Positions 11,885 through 26,669 of a stretch of DNA of 64,000 nucleotides are shown in pieces. The translations under genes and the position numbers were made by a program. The stretch's first letter is position 1. Each line of letters opens with the position of its first letter. The notes under the pieces were generated by a model. The model was not told the origin of the DNA, did not search any database, and saw nothing but the letters and a program-made list of their open reading frames with translations. This stretch comes from Rhopalosiphum padi (lineage: Eukaryota; Arthropoda; Insecta; Hemiptera; Aphididae): NCBI RefSeq assembly GCF_020882245.1, contig NC_083598.1, positions 43,871,858 through 43,935,857 of the forward strand. Direction: 5' to 3'.

Positions 11885-14800
11885 GCCCAGCGTGTTGGGT
11901 AAAGGGCCTTGAAACAAATTACATAAATTCAAACTAATTTTAGGTTTATATAACGAAATTATGTAGGTACGGGCGATCGGTCGTTTGGGATAACTGCTAT
12001 ATTGTATAATATCTATTATACCGGTTTCGTCGTACAAAAATTGTACTCCGATTTTTGGTACGATTCGTTAATTCTAAAAATAACGGCTTGAAGAATATTT
12101 GCAAGCTAATGAACATGACTCGTAGTTAAAAGATGAATTAATAGGGCTTCATATAAGTTGAAATATGCACATAAATTTACTTGCGATCATTCGTATAAAC
12201 TGCATGTTATGTCTCCGTATGAGTCGTAAACACTCAGTGCACACAATAGCATAATTATTCGAGAACCGATGTTAATTTTCGTTAAAGAGTAAAAGTCTGT
12301 TTTACATTTATTCATTCATACTGGCCGACCGAATGGTACGAAAATGCACTTGATAAAATCTATTTGGATTCACCGTTTACAAGGAGTATCAAATTTGACG
12401 CTTTAAATAATTTTAGTGTTTTCAGTACGATCAAGGACGCCGAATAAATTGCTCGACGATTTCGATTTTTATTCTTAGGAACCTTGTTGTAACACGCTTA
12501 GACAATTGATTTAAAATTGTTTAAATTTCGTTAAAAATAAAAATAGTAGCTAATAGTCCGGTACCCCTAAGATGTGTGTATACTGCGTCCAATAATTATC
12601 TGTGAAAACCGTGTAATTCAATAAGTTTGTAATAATTTGTGCATTCAGATAGGGACCATATTAAATTTTGTTTATTATGGCTTACATTGATTCAATACGC
12701 TAATAGACTATGCCTGACATACAAGAATATGGAGGAAACCCATAGCTCTAAGATGATATTATAATATACTGCTTTCCACAGGAGGGCTTATTTTAAATCC
12801 TTAATTAGGTACGTCTTTGAGTAGATTTCTCTAGTATATTGTACACAATAACGAGATAGATCAAAACTCTTTATATAGATTATAGGCCATTGCTCGTAAA
12901 CATAATTCATGTGAAAATCAATATGTATTTTAATTTTTACAAGGAATACAATACTATATTAAATTTTTACAATGATTAAAAATTTTAAAAATATCCGTCT
13001 AATGATTAGACTAATCTATTGTAAAAGATTTTATATTATTATTAGGTATTAATTCCGTTTAATAAGTAAAATATTATCTCATTCTAATAAGTAGGTGTAG
13101 GCACAGTAGGAAAATCAATAATGCAATATATTTTATTATAAACGTTGTTTTAGTATTTACTCAATAGAATAATAATATCTAACCAATATTGCAATATGGT
13201 TATTTTTAATTTTTATTACCATCTACATATATCTTTTTTTTAGTTTTGTTTAAAATACATAATAATTATAGTTCATACATGTTTCATTTTTATAATTGCT
13301 TACCATATGATTTTTTTTTATTAAAATATAAGTTATTATTGTACATATATTTTTAAATTGGTTTTATAGTTTCGAGTCGTCTATTGTGATATAGGCATCA
13401 CAAGGGCCGACTACGTTGTATTATAAAAATACGTGCACGGCGCGCACGGTGATGTACACATACTGCATATAGTACGCACCAGTATAATTATTTTCGTCCT
13501 TATAGAATCCGTAAAACCTAAGTTAATTAATATTTTATTTTCAGAAATTGTTAATTACATTAATTATGAGTTCCAATATTTAAAATGTACTTTATTTATC
13601 AAACAATAACTGTGTGTATGTAGGTACTTATTATATTACCATTAATCATTGGCTTGCGCAATATTTGACATTTTATTCATTTCCTCGTGATACGCGTATA
13701 TAATAATAACGGTACTACACACCAAGGAATTACAAAATATATTTTTCATTTAATAATATTATATATTTTTTTTTATATCAGTTTATTTTTTAGTATCAAC
13801 CAGTCGGCGAAGATAGATTATGATTTATGACAAATCACCCGGAACATTTTAAATCACAAAAATGTGCGCTAGAAATAGAAAATAAATTCGCTTATCCAGA
13901 TCCAGAAATCCTCCGAATAAAAGAAGTCAAATATTTTTAGAAATGTAATTCTGATTCTTAAATCCCATTTGAATTTGCCAAGTATAGTTTACCACAATGT
14001 GTACTAGCATGGGATCAACATTTTTTCTATTATTATTATTTATTGAACTATAGAAAATCTTTTTTAAAACTTAAATCATCAATATTATTTGAAAAAAAAA
14101 AACAATAACGTAAGTCAAATGTACTCCCACGACGTAATTGAAGTACATTTATATCGTTTAAAATAAGTCTGAATATCCACCTGTATTTATCGTCTATTAT
14201 AACATTCTTTTCATAGGTATACTTACGTTAAAAAAATATTAATTTGTGATACAATAAAATCATCATATTAATATTTTGATTGTATACACAATTTAATAAA
14301 ATTGTTTATTTATCATAATAATTTATTACGATGCACATTGTTCGTGATTTTTTCAGATTATAATTAAATGTATTCATAGGTCGTCTTATTAAGATTACAA
14401 AGATATGAATCTAACATTTGATACGAGCATTTTACGTCGGAGTATATGCTCATCATATTATATTACCTAGCTATATACTGTGTTAAGTTCGCAATATTTT
14501 AACCCACGTAGGCATCTCCTGTTTCTGGACCAGCTACTATTGATTTTGTAGTCTAAGATTTGGCAGGACTTGTGATCATTTTATTCATCGTTCACTGCGC
14601 AATATACCAAGAATGTATAGCTTAATAGTATGCAATTATTGCGGAAAATGGAATATATAGCTACTATATTATTATTGACTGTGTTTACCATTCAGAAGCG
14701 CCATCACTCGTCTAACTACGTCCGCCTTTTCAGCTTGTGGTAGCTAGTCACTCATTTATTGGTTAATACTATTACTACTGTAAACAATATTACTCGTAGT

Positions 14801-17800
14801 ACATTCGTGCACGTCAAAGAGCTCGTCCCAACTGTTAATCCACTATAGTGTCCCTAAAACATCCACTCGTTTTATTTCTACTATCGATGTATTGTTTGTA
14901 TAAAACACGGAGTAACTGCGCGAATAGCGATAGCAAATAAACATGACGTTGGGGATTGTTACATTTAGTTAGCTAATATACTATGTATATTGTATATTAT
15001 ATCTACTGTATAGGTTTATAATTATAAATTATTGATCATGATGAGCTGCAGAATGTTTATAAATATTACAATTCAAACAAATACACAAGACACGAGTAGT
15101 TTAGACTGTTTAGAGGCATAATTTTACAATTAACTGCATATAAAATATATGCATAGTACATAAAATATATTATGCGACACTGTTTAGTCTATAAACGCTG
15201 AACAATTAAAGTATGATTTACATTTTTTGGGAAGTCAATATTTGAAACGATAAAAGCTCAAAAACCTTTTTCAATTCTTTAGATTTAGAGTTATTTTGAT
15301 TTTTGAAACACTTAAAAGTTTTTTCAGGCACCGGTGGACTTCGAGTTCCGGGGTAAAAGAAGTTTTAATTATTTCCGAGTTGAATGAGTTTGCAACTGTT
15401 TGCACTGCTTGCGGTATTTGTACGTTGTATAATATCAACATTCCCATTCTGGTCAGTACATGTTTAGTTATTATGATAAAACTAGTTCATAGTTGTATTT
15501 TAATGCTTCATAACTTAACTAAACAGCAAAATAAAAGCAAATTTAAAATAAATGTCATCTGAGTGCCTCTGAAAGTATTCTAGTTGTATTTTTTTTTTAA
15601 CATTCATCTAACGTCTTTAGTGGTGCTCGAGTTTGATGCAACTAGTGCATCGTTTTTATTATGCCACTAAAATAAATAATAATGTAATAATATATTGTAA
15701 ACATCGCATATAGTATTATATTTTGTACTCATCGATGCAAGACGGCGAATGATGTATTACATATGCATAATTACATATTTTAAAGACTGAGGGAGATAAA
15801 ACTCGCCGAATTAATTTACTATATTATAATGATAATATAAAAACCCATCATCCGGGTGGTTTACTACGGAGTATCGGTAAACGTCATTTCCCTAAATAGA
15901 AAAGATCCTGTCTCCTGTTTTTGGAAGAACATCACCTCCTCACGCATATATATATATATTTATTTAGATACTTACTGAGGATGATGTAAAATACGAGTGC
16001 GTTTTACGAATACCTACATAATATTGAATTGAATTTAAACATATTTTGTTTTGCTGCACAATTGTATCATAGAAAAACGATCGATTTCTTTAGGTATTTT
16101 TGTGTTGTATTTTTCTCTTTTTATAACTTAAAAACGTATTTAATACTTTAACCCACTACCATCATTGCGACATGTTCGGTAAGATAATTATATTACCGAT
16201 CATTTTTAATATAAAATATGTATAATATCAATTGTTATATAATATTTCTTCTATTTATTTTTTTAAAACAAATTTTGTTTTCAATTTTATATACTAAAAT
16301 TATGTTTTAATATATATAATGGACATCAAATCAATAGATAATTATTTAGAATCATTTAGAGTTTATATGAAATAAGAAGCATCTCTACAACTTTTCGACC
16401 GAAAAGTAAATATTTTAAGAGTAAACAATACATAGTAACAAATTATATATGTATTGCATAAATTAACTAAAAAGAAGTGACATAAGAAATGAGAGCATAG
16501 ATCTGCCGTCGAAAACAAATATATTCTTCAGAATGTTTTATTATTTACATTGTAAATACTTATAAATTATAAGCTATCAAACTGGATTGCTATTTGGGGG
16601 TATAACACAGAGTGTACTTTAGTGTTTTGGTGACTTTATTATTTTCCATGCCTAATTATTGCCCCACTTTAATTTAATATTTATGTACGGCAGTTGATAC
16701 CATTAACGGTTTACAATTCGATTATAATAAGCAAGTACCTACATAAATTAGTCCTTAAATCCCGAAAACTTTATTTCCACGTATACCGTGTTAAATGTAT
16801 ATTGTCCATGTCAGGCAAGTTAGGGCTTATTTCACAAATTTCCTTTTGACCTAGTTGAGGCGAAATTCGGCCTTCCCAAACATTTCCGGAAACCGTATTT
16901 TACAGCCAAAATTACCGCAGCTGCATTCGAACATCTCACGGTGTGCCGTACCAACGAGATACTTATAAAAACGCAGGAAGTCACACACACACACGTACAC
17001 AATGTCGCAAACACGGCTCGGACAAAGTCGGTGCGCGTAAAGAAAATAAAAATACACAACAGAGTTTTCATAAGCCATCTTGTTTGTTTATATAATCAAT
17101 GGTTGTTTTGCGGGTAGGCGGACGAAAAATAAAATAAAATACTGATGAAACAACAATTATGATCCATAGCCTCTGCTGACGTGGTTCATAAATAAAGCCA
17201 ACTCCTGTACCGTTAATATTAAATGAAGCAATTACCACCGAGCTGCGGCCCGACGACTAATGGTTACACATAAAATGTTTAATGTTTAAACCATTCAAAT
17301 TTGTGGATTAATATTAATTATTTCGTTTTCCAACATACGTATCGTAAATCTGTGCATCTATTCTGTTTAGTCGAAAAAAAAACTACAAATTCATAAAACG
17401 AAACTGTATATACGCGCGTTATTGAACGACGATCGGAAAAAAAAATTAAAATATTATAATATTTTGTGTGGTGCATACGTGAAAGAAAAACTAAAATCTC
17501 AACAGTAGGATTATTAATATTTACGGCAAACGTCGTGAACACAATTCAACAAATGTAGCCGTTCGTTATCGAGTAGAACTTGTACCGTCGTTTTCACTTT
17601 TTTTTTTCGTTATATTTTGAATTTTGGAATAACTCGATTTCATCTTTTAGTTATATTAAAAAAAAAAAAAATCATTGTTCCAAAAGTTTACAGCGACTTT
17701 ATAATATATTACAGCTGTAGTACTCGTGTATGTACAACCGTATTGAAAGTAAATCATATGTCAACAGAAAGGCGCGTTAATCATTATGAAATATCGACAA

Positions 17801-19422
17801 AATATTTAGATATTCCACAAAATATATAAAAATGTTAATAAAAAAGAATGTTCTTGTACTGAGTCCATTGAATGTTAACTACGTTGTATTATAATATTAT
17901 CATTCGGTTTTCTCCGTTTTGTAATTATTTATTAAATACTACGATAATGAAACGGAAAGTCGGTACTATTATTGTAAGCGAATATTAAGCAGCAAAACAT
18001 TTTTAATTTCGAGAATAATATAATAAAACTATAATAATGCTATGGATTTTTAACGTTATAATATTTTTTTTTCGTGGTGGTACGCGTATAATATTATACC
18101 TTCTAGGAATTGGGTATTGAACCTTTTTTTTTGTTTTGCGTATTTGTGCGAATATTACGTGACACGATTTGTAAAATGATAACATTTTTTTTATTTAAAT
18201 TTAAAACATAACAATATATTATATTGTTTTTTTAAATATGTATAATGCTTATCATGTCATGGATCTGAGACCATATTATGACGATATTCTATAACTATAT
18301 TCTTTGCAGTTAATTGAGCTAATATTTTAATTTTAATTTATTTTTCGTTCTGCCATAAGTCATAGCACAGATAATAATTTATGTCAACTATAACTTTTTG
18401 ACTTGGTTATTATTAACTTATATTTTAAACTTTATAAATATTTTAATATTTTATTTAAGGCATGTTAATTTTTATGTTTAAATTCTCAATAAAATTTGTT
18501 TTCCGGAATAACGAGTATATCTACAATATTAAGCAGAATGGACTGACGTTAAATTCAAAAATACTAGTGTAACTTATAAATCAGAAAAATTTTAGGGAGA
18601 AAATTGTGTTTTATAAAAACAATCCTCATGAGTTAAAATACGTAGGATTCGATTAAATATGTTTTAATGCACTATACTGTATAATATAATAATATAATGA
18701 TAATATTGTATTGTTTTTAAATATAATAGCTAAGTATCTAAAAATACGAAACGAACACAATATAACGTTGAATAACATTAATATTTGACGAATAAAGTAA
18801 ATTACGCGTTTACTCTATATAAGTCTATGAATGATTGACTCAGTCTAACTTAGCACATCAAAATCATATTATAATAATCGTACATACGCGTATACTAAAC
18901 CTTCATTAATAGTTAACAGCACCACCATTACGAGTAAATATGAAATATATCCAACAAATTTGTTGGTAATTTGTTTGACACTGCCATGGCTACTCCCAGA
19001 CTCGGATGAACTTTATTTTTTGTCGGAAGACCTCTCACAACTTGTATATTACAAGTACATATTATACTCTAAGCTATCGGAAATAAATTCCAAAACAATT
19101 TTGAAGTGGTTTGAGTGTGTCTAAAAATGTATATCGACATCTCTTATTCGGGTAAAAGTTCGCTCACATAAAGTTATGCCGTTGTTAGCACAAATTTAAA
19201 AAAAGCTCTGCCTGCAAAAATAAAGTCCAACAAGTTCTAGGAATAATCTAAAAATGTACAAAAAATTTCCAGTAAGCTTGTTAGTTATGCTCAATACTAC
19301 ACTGTGCTTGTTATGGTTATGCTGCAAATCTTATGACGTTGTATCGGTGTACACTAATGTTGGTCGGATAACATAATGATCACAATCAAAACGGTAAGCA
19401 CCGCGTTTCATGCGCGGACGGC

Positions 19423-19450
19423 ATTATTATTATTATTATTATTATTATTA
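19423..19450. repeat. (ATT)n microsatellite
   Basis: About nine ATT units next to a CpG-rich stretch. Confidence 0.95.
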
Positions 19451-19589
19451 ATATGTTATACAAAATCGTGGGAGTAATGTGGTCGGTCGTGATACCAGAG
19501 ACGTATCAAAATATTATAATAGTATTATGTCATCTACGTGTAAGTACGATATTTTCGGAATATCAAATATATTGTATTATATAGTTTCA

Positions 19590-20330
19590 GCACGCGCATA
19601 AGAGATGCCGTGCGCACTGATGAGTTAGTAGTGACGACAAACGCATTTTTGAGGGAGAATTTCCGTCGACGATATTATTATTATTGTGATATTGTACAAA
19701 CACGTAATAATAATGATTACGACGTTTCTTCTTAAACGAATTCGTGAGTGAGTATATTATGACACAGTGGAATGCATGTGTATATCGTTTAACCTCACCT
19801 CGGCCCGATAAATATACAAAACCGTGATGCGATCGCATTCTGCAGACAACGCATACGATACAGCAGTGGTGGTTTCATCGTATAGCATTTGCAGCCGACG
19901 TGATAAAAACGTAGCGCCGTCGTATATTATTATCATAAGCCGTATAAAATTCGTATGGGAACGGTTGGCTGGAACGTTCACGGACGGGTCGATCTCAATA
20001 AGTGAGTGGTCCGATAAAACCGTCCGGAGAACGATTAACCGCCGACCGGATATACGACGTCTCGTCGCTGGGCCTAAGAGCAGATCGTAACGTAGTAATA
20101 CAATATATACACATAAGTACGCGCTCGTATATTATATCATATAGTGGTAGGACGTGTAAGATAATATATCGTAACGACCGCGTGAGGATGAGCCATCCAC
20201 CCACTTCGCGGCCGCCGCCGTACGAGTTGGCGCCGATTTTACTGGAACCGTAGGCATCCGGGCCCCTCCCTCCCCTCGCGCCGTCTCGGAAAAAAAAACA
20301 ATAATACTACCCGCCGACACCGTCAGAAGA
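19590..20330. other. CpG-rich patch in the intron: candidate regulatory region
   Basis: This is one of the most GC-rich stretches of the 42-kb intron, with GCGGCCGCCGCC (about 20207-20218), many CpGs and overlapping open frames on both strands that encode nothing recognisable. Open frames on both strands are expected where stop-rich AT is depleted. It could be an alternative promoter, a 5' exon or an old insert. Confidence 0.3.
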
Positions 20331-23300
20331 CCGCCGATTTTTATTTAAGATTTCCGGAAATGACATAAAAATAGTTTCGAGACAATGTTGCACATACTTG
20401 TAATATAATATAAAAATGTATTTTAATCCGTGAATGATGGCATACAGGGTATATATTATTTTCATCGAGTGTACGAAAATGTATATTATATTAATATATA
20501 CATATAGAACTTTAAGTATACTATAACAGCTGCAGGGTTGATTTAAAGTTAGATTTTTCGCAATTGAAATCCAATAATATTATGATATCCATCGAGAAAA
20601 TCGGAATAAATACAAACTCTTTAACGACATTAGTTGTACGCCATATTATTGTATGATTACTTAAGACTTGTGTATGTAGGCAGGTACAACAACTAGGGTT
20701 TTAAAATTTTATGAAATTTTAAGTTATGAGGACTAGGGCTTGGAAGTTGTTGTATTTGCATGTTTTTTTTTTTTTTGGACTTGGATTTATTGCTTAGTCA
20801 GCTAGAAATCTTTTCCCAGGGACTACAAAAAAGTATCAAAAATGTATAGTGCATATTTTTGCATACTTACTATCGATATTTTCTGTGTGTAATAGATATA
20901 TTATTTCTAATCATCTATAATCACCGAACACGTTTAAAAGAAGTTAAAATAATTTTCAATAATATTTCGAAAACAGTGAAATTTTCAATTTTGAAATATG
21001 TATTGCAATTGAAAAATGTCAAGTATTATATTTCATAGATTAATAATAATTAGAATAATATTTCAAACTTATATCTCTAACAACAACATAACATATACAT
21101 CATAATATAGAACATATATGTATAATATAATACGTTACGTGTGTATGCGTCTAATGTCTATATTATATTATCCTTAAAATAATCACAACAATATTAGCAG
21201 ATGCTATAGATTTTTTGTTTTCAGACATTAATCAAACGAATGTAAAGTCATTGATTAACAAATAAATTATAATTAACTAAATTAAAACTGGTAAACTACT
21301 AAATTAACATATTATCATAACATAGCATGCATACAATTATAATTATTTTAGTAATAAATCAAATTAAATAAATTTAAAATTTAATTTATTTGCCTACATG
21401 CTATATATTTTAACATAATAGTTCAAAAATTCTTCGATTACCCAGTCAAATATTTATTATTATATAACTAATATATTATTGTATAGTTTTATATAAATGT
21501 ATAAGATAAGATTTATTAGCGCTGTCTTGAAAAGTTTGGTTGACCTAAATAATGCTGTTTTGTCTCTTAAAATATGTCACACTAAATAATAGCATTAAAA
21601 TATAGTTACGCATTAAGTACTAAAATTGTTAAGACTGCAATAGTTTTTGAGCACTTTGCTATTTTATGACAACGTATATGTATGAGCCATTGTTGCTGAT
21701 ATGCTGTGTTTTTATTATGAACGTTTTGAAAAATCGAACACTTTAGTCGGGAAAACATAATATCTTATGTGGTATGAATTTTATTATTTGATACTTGTGA
21801 AGTGATCGCCCCATTAGTTTTCAGTCACCCAATGAAAATTCTGATAAACTTTGACTATTAAAGAGGGATCTGCATCTGCTGTATCGTAATAATATGAAAA
21901 AAAACTCACATTTCTAAAAAAAAAAAATAATAATAATAATATAATGTCTTTTTTGAAATGTCTACATAGTGTAGTGTGGCATAAACAAAATTATGTCCGT
22001 GCAATCATGCAAAATGTGAAAATGTGTGACATTTTGGACAATTAACTTTATTGATTGGTCGTTATTATAATTTAACTATCATCGACGAGTTTATTTTTAA
22101 ACACATTCGATATACGAAATAATATGTTGTCTACTTTAACCTATTATTGATTAGTGGCGACTGATTGCCTGCAACGACACCCATATCGTTTTAAAATTAT
22201 TCGATATTAAGCAATGTTAATTTTATTTTTATTAAATTTATTTTGTTTTTGTTTTAGGAGCTAATTAGAATAATAGTATCAATAATGTAATTAAATATAA
22301 TATATTACACACCAAAAAGAAAAACGGATGTAAATCGCAAACACGAGCTCTATGGCCATTATCACCCACTTCCAATTACATTTATATTGATATATTTTAC
22401 TATTTTTAAATGTCTCTACTATAATTTATGAATTTAGGTAATCATGAAAAATATATATCGTATACCTAAATATAATATCAAATATGCTCTATAGTATAAA
22501 AGGGTCTATATTCTATATTATCGAACATGGGTGGATTGGCATATGGAAAATTTGGGAACTTTTCTGATGGACCAGAACACAATTCGTATCTATGTAACAA
22601 AAAACATTTTATAAATGCAATTACAGCTTACAATATTTCAATAAATTACGTATACTCATTTAAAATTTAATCAAATTAACCAAAGACTATACATTTATAC
22701 AATTAAAAAAATGTACTGTAACAATAATAATAATAAATATATACCTTCCTAAACCTACTGTGATGAATAAAGTTGTTAATATAACAACTTGTATAAACAC
22801 GGGGAGAATGTTTATTTAGATGTAGCGCGTTTGTGGTTTATCGACTGTTCATTTACATTTTAATAGTTTTAAAAATTAATTTTCGGAAAATTATTTTTAT
22901 GCAATTAACTTAAAACTTAAAAATAGGTAATAATAAAGATAATTCCTATATAGATAGTTTGCAATCAAAATACTTAAGTGTTGTTTTAAATCGGAATAAA
23001 ATTGAACATATTCTATTTACCCAATTCATATTATATAGACAATCATAATTTTGATGAAAATGAAAACCTACAAAACTGTCAATATTGATTTAATTGGTAT
23101 TTTAAAAATTCTTGAGAAAAAAACAAAATTTATGTAAACCGTACTGTTTGTCGATGTAATTTTTTTAATAACAAAGGTATATTTTATATTATATGTCTTA
23201 TAGTGATACATAATATGATATATCAATAATAACATTTATATAGGTAATATAAGAAAAAAAGATACTTATCTTCTTACGATTCTTTCAACGTAGATAAGTA

Positions 23301-24914
23301 ATATTTTAAATTATTATTTCAATTGATTGAAATTAAATATTTAACTAGCTTAAATATTGATATAGATTATTATATTAGTTGCTTTATCAGTATATAATAT
23401 TACTTTGTTAAGTAAAAACGACGTGGAATATAAAAATGTATTGTTATAGTAATAAAACATATTAAGTAATAAAGAGCATAGTTTACTAGAAAAATAAAGA
23501 AATTTAATATTAAGTTATTGTTTGCCACATTGATTTATATTTTCCGCGTCGAAAAATATCTCCAATCTGCCACAGAAGTATATACATAACCATATACGGT
23601 CAAAACAAAATAGGTATAAAATATACACCAAAGCATTATGCTATAATCGCATTTGAATAATATTAAGAACTATATAAAACAAATGTTGATTGATTTATTT
23701 TAAATTGATCTGTTTTTTTCTTTAGCGTAAAAAATTATTTTAATATTAATTGTATTATATTTTTATTATTAAAATAATGCAATAGTCATATAATTTATAT
23801 TTGTTAATTACGCCCTCTCGCCCCATCATCGTTAACATAATATTATGTCACTGGTCCCAACACTCGACACATTCACTTCATCGACCTAATCTACCCTTTA
23901 GTACTAATAGTACTATCCATACTAATTACTTATTTTTCTTAAATCCAATTTCCACTAAAGCATACATTATAATGTGTATTGTTAAATATTTTTAATAAAT
24001 GACTGCTTGGATAGTTCACGACAATATAAATAATAAATTTACGACATTTTACAACCAAGTCGATAGGTTTATCTGCGTGCACTTGACAGATTTATAGAGC
24101 AGTTATTCTTAATTTATTTAAGTCGTCTACACTTGTAAATTTGTAATTATCACGAGCTGGCAATTAGCAATACGTGTGACGAGTTTGAAAGTTCATGTAT
24201 TATTTAAATTTGAAAAGTAAAGTAGGCAGGTACTCAAAAAACGATAGAACTGTAGTATAACGCAAAACAATTTCAATGCAGTGAAATTCGTATACCTAAT
24301 CATAAAGTTAATATCACGTGAAATACAAATTGTTTAATACTGCAACGACAATTATACTCCGATGCTGAAAATACGAAACGTTTCAGTCTTACACTCAACT
24401 ATACCGGCGTACAGTGAAATATGTTCGTATAACAATATAATGTATGTCATAATACATATATTGTAAATTATAATATTATGTATGAATTATTATAATATTC
24501 TCAGTATAGTTTCATAACATCTATGTTTAGTATATAAGAACAAAACCAATCGATACATAAACTGTAAATAACGTAGTTACAGATGCAGTGATGTATGATT
24601 TATGAAAATGGCGTGTATATGCTGCAGTAATGTATGTAGTGTAAGGTTTTAGCTCAGTTTAATTTGATCATATTTATAGGTTAAACATATTCGACGAGGA
24701 TTAAAATACACAATACCCCATTGATAACACCACAATACATTTATAATTGATTTATCTTTTTTTTTATTATTATTATTATACATACTATTATTATTGTCTT
24801 TCTATATATTATACGCACGCAGAAAAAAATAATTTAATTTAACTACACATTAAAAAGTTTTTTTGCAATTGGCATCATAATATATACTATGATAAAATAA
24901 AATAAATAAATCGT

Positions 24915-25124
24915 TTAAAAGTGTATATAAATATTTATACTTAATAGTATAACTTCCATATAGCCATAGCCAGGGGATTCTGTTCTCTTATCTAGAAACA
25001 AATCCAAAAATGCTAGACATAAATAAATAAATTGGCATCGGAGAAATAATTCTTCATAATGACTTGATGACCTTTGATTTTTGGTCATTGAATATTGAAG
25101 TTTAAAGTTACCCTTCCTCCACAC
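24915..25124 (-). pseudogene. Possible hAT transposase scrap beside the hAT-like element
   Basis: A 69-codon minus-strand open frame contains QRSSSHYEELFLRCQFIY then LCLAFLDLFLD. This loosely resembles the NRSN...YYR.SIFIPFLDxF segment of hAT-type (DUF4371/dimerisation) transposases. The resemblance is weak and no other family block was found on either side. It could equally be a chance ORF interrupted by the neighbouring insertion. Confidence 0.2.
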
Positions 25125-25620
25125 CAGTGGTTCTTAACCTTTTTTAGTTCAGCGCCCTCTTTATCGTAATAACTAACTGCTAACGCCCCCCCCCCCCTCA
25201 TGCAAAATCAAATTTTCTTATAAATATAAATATATATATATATATATATATTTATTTATTCATCAGTAAATTATAACATTATTAATTAAAGTAAAAACTC
25301 TTATTTTTAGATAGTAATGGTTATATTTTACACCACTTAACAAAACAATTTTACTTAACTATTCAAAAAGTATAAAATATAAGAATTATACCTATCAATG
25401 ACTGCCCTGAGGCTGATGATTAGTTGCTAATGTGGCGATGTCTGGTTCGATATTGGTCAAAGCTAAACGTAGATCACCTTTGTTGCAAATGTCCAACCGA
25501 TTCCTTTGTTTCATTTGAAAAAGCTTACAGCCTCCTCAACGCCCCCCTTCAAAACTATCGCCCCTCAGAGAGACCGAAATGCCCCCAAGGGGCCTTTACC
25601 ACCCCCGTTAAGAACCACTG
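25125..25620. mobile_element. Non-autonomous hAT-like element, copy 2, with 8-bp TSD
   Basis: A 496-bp element with terminal inverted repeats CAGTGGTTCTTAAC and GTTAAGAACCACTG, flanked by a perfect 8-bp direct repeat CTCCACAC (25117-25124 and 25621-25628). TIRs of this form with 8-bp duplications are hAT-superfamily hallmarks. The ends are GC-rich (TTCAGCGCCCTCT on the left, AGACCGAAATGCCCCC on the right) and the interior is AT-rich with a (TA)n tract at 25231-25251. The intact duplication suggests a younger insertion than copy 1. No transposase is encoded, so it must have been mobilised in trans. Confidence 0.92.
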
Positions 25621-26045
25621 CTCCACACTCTTGAAAAAAATTAAAAATTTCTCTCTATAGATATAACTAGAACTGAACTATTTCAAACATAGTTATACAT
25701 TTTTTTAACAATGATATATTAATTTAACTTATTAAATTCTCTAAAAATATGAAATAATAATAAAATATATTTAATACATTTTGTATTGTAGTAAGTAGTA
25801 TTGTAGACGTCATTGTATTATGTTTTTCCTCAGTTATTTAAATAATATCTATTAAATTATTATGAGAAAAGCATAGTTGATATTAAAATCATTACAGTTG
25901 CCATCAAAAGACAAAAATAGATAAATTAAACATTTAAAATTTTAAATGTATGGTGCATAAATAAATTCAGTATGATATCGTCAGAATACACACGCAGTAA
26001 CTAAATAATAACAATTAAAGACATGGAAATAAAAATAAGAAAATA

Positions 26046-26484
26046 TACAGTGTAACAGATATACTTAAACCAAAAAAAATAAATAAATAAATTATATTAC
26101 TTAAACGTATGACAAAAAATGTTAATACTATATGATTATTAAGTAATTTAAAAAATATCCTCATGTCAGCAAATTCACAAAAATCATATTTTTAAAAAAG
26201 TTTTTACGTTCCAAATAAATTAAATCAAAAAATAATGATATTTTAAAAAAATTCTAAAAAATAAATTACTTGACTTAGATAAACCTTTTTACCATCAAAA
26301 TTATATTTATAATCAGATTCACAAATTGGCTATTTTAAATTTTTTTATTTTCAGTACTAAAAAATAAACAAAAATTTTTTTAATTATACATGCAGCGCTA
26401 ATGTCTCTTAATGATAAAAAAAAAAATTTTAAACATTAATTAGAACAAAATTTATTCCAAAAGTTCTATCTGTTACACCTTGTA
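26046..26484. mobile_element. Unclassified short TIR element (TGTAACAGAT ends)
   Basis: The left end TACAGTGTAACAGATA (26046-26061) and the reverse complement of the right end, TACAAGGTGTAACAGATAG, share GTGTAACAGATA in inverted orientation about 430 bp apart. The interior is AT-rich and has no coding potential. This looks like a MITE; the superfamily and the exact target duplication (possibly TA) cannot be decided by eye. Confidence 0.5.
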
Positions 26485-26669
26485 CAATATATACATATAA
26501 TTATGGAATAAATTAAGAATTATAGATGGTAACGTCAGTGACCACTTAATTAAAATAAATATAATGATAGTTTACAAAAAACTCGTCGTATCACGATTCA
26601 AAATAAATGTAAAACAGTGATAACACTGATAACAGTCTTCAGTAAACTGTGTGTTTTAGCTGGCTACTA

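Noticed and set aside
11819..12037. Minus-strand ORF with a GC-rich C-terminus.
   Set aside because: Its C-terminal end is simply the terminal part of the hAT-like element ending at 11884.
20002..20253. Plus-strand frame ending with PPPYELAP, a PPxY-like motif.
   Set aside because: It lies in a GC-rich patch where open frames occur on both strands, and no domain or splice context supports it.
22525..22590. ATGGGTGGATTGGCATATGG resembling the start of a known aphid-type repeat.
   Set aside because: Too short and without a second end or second copy in the window to support a call.
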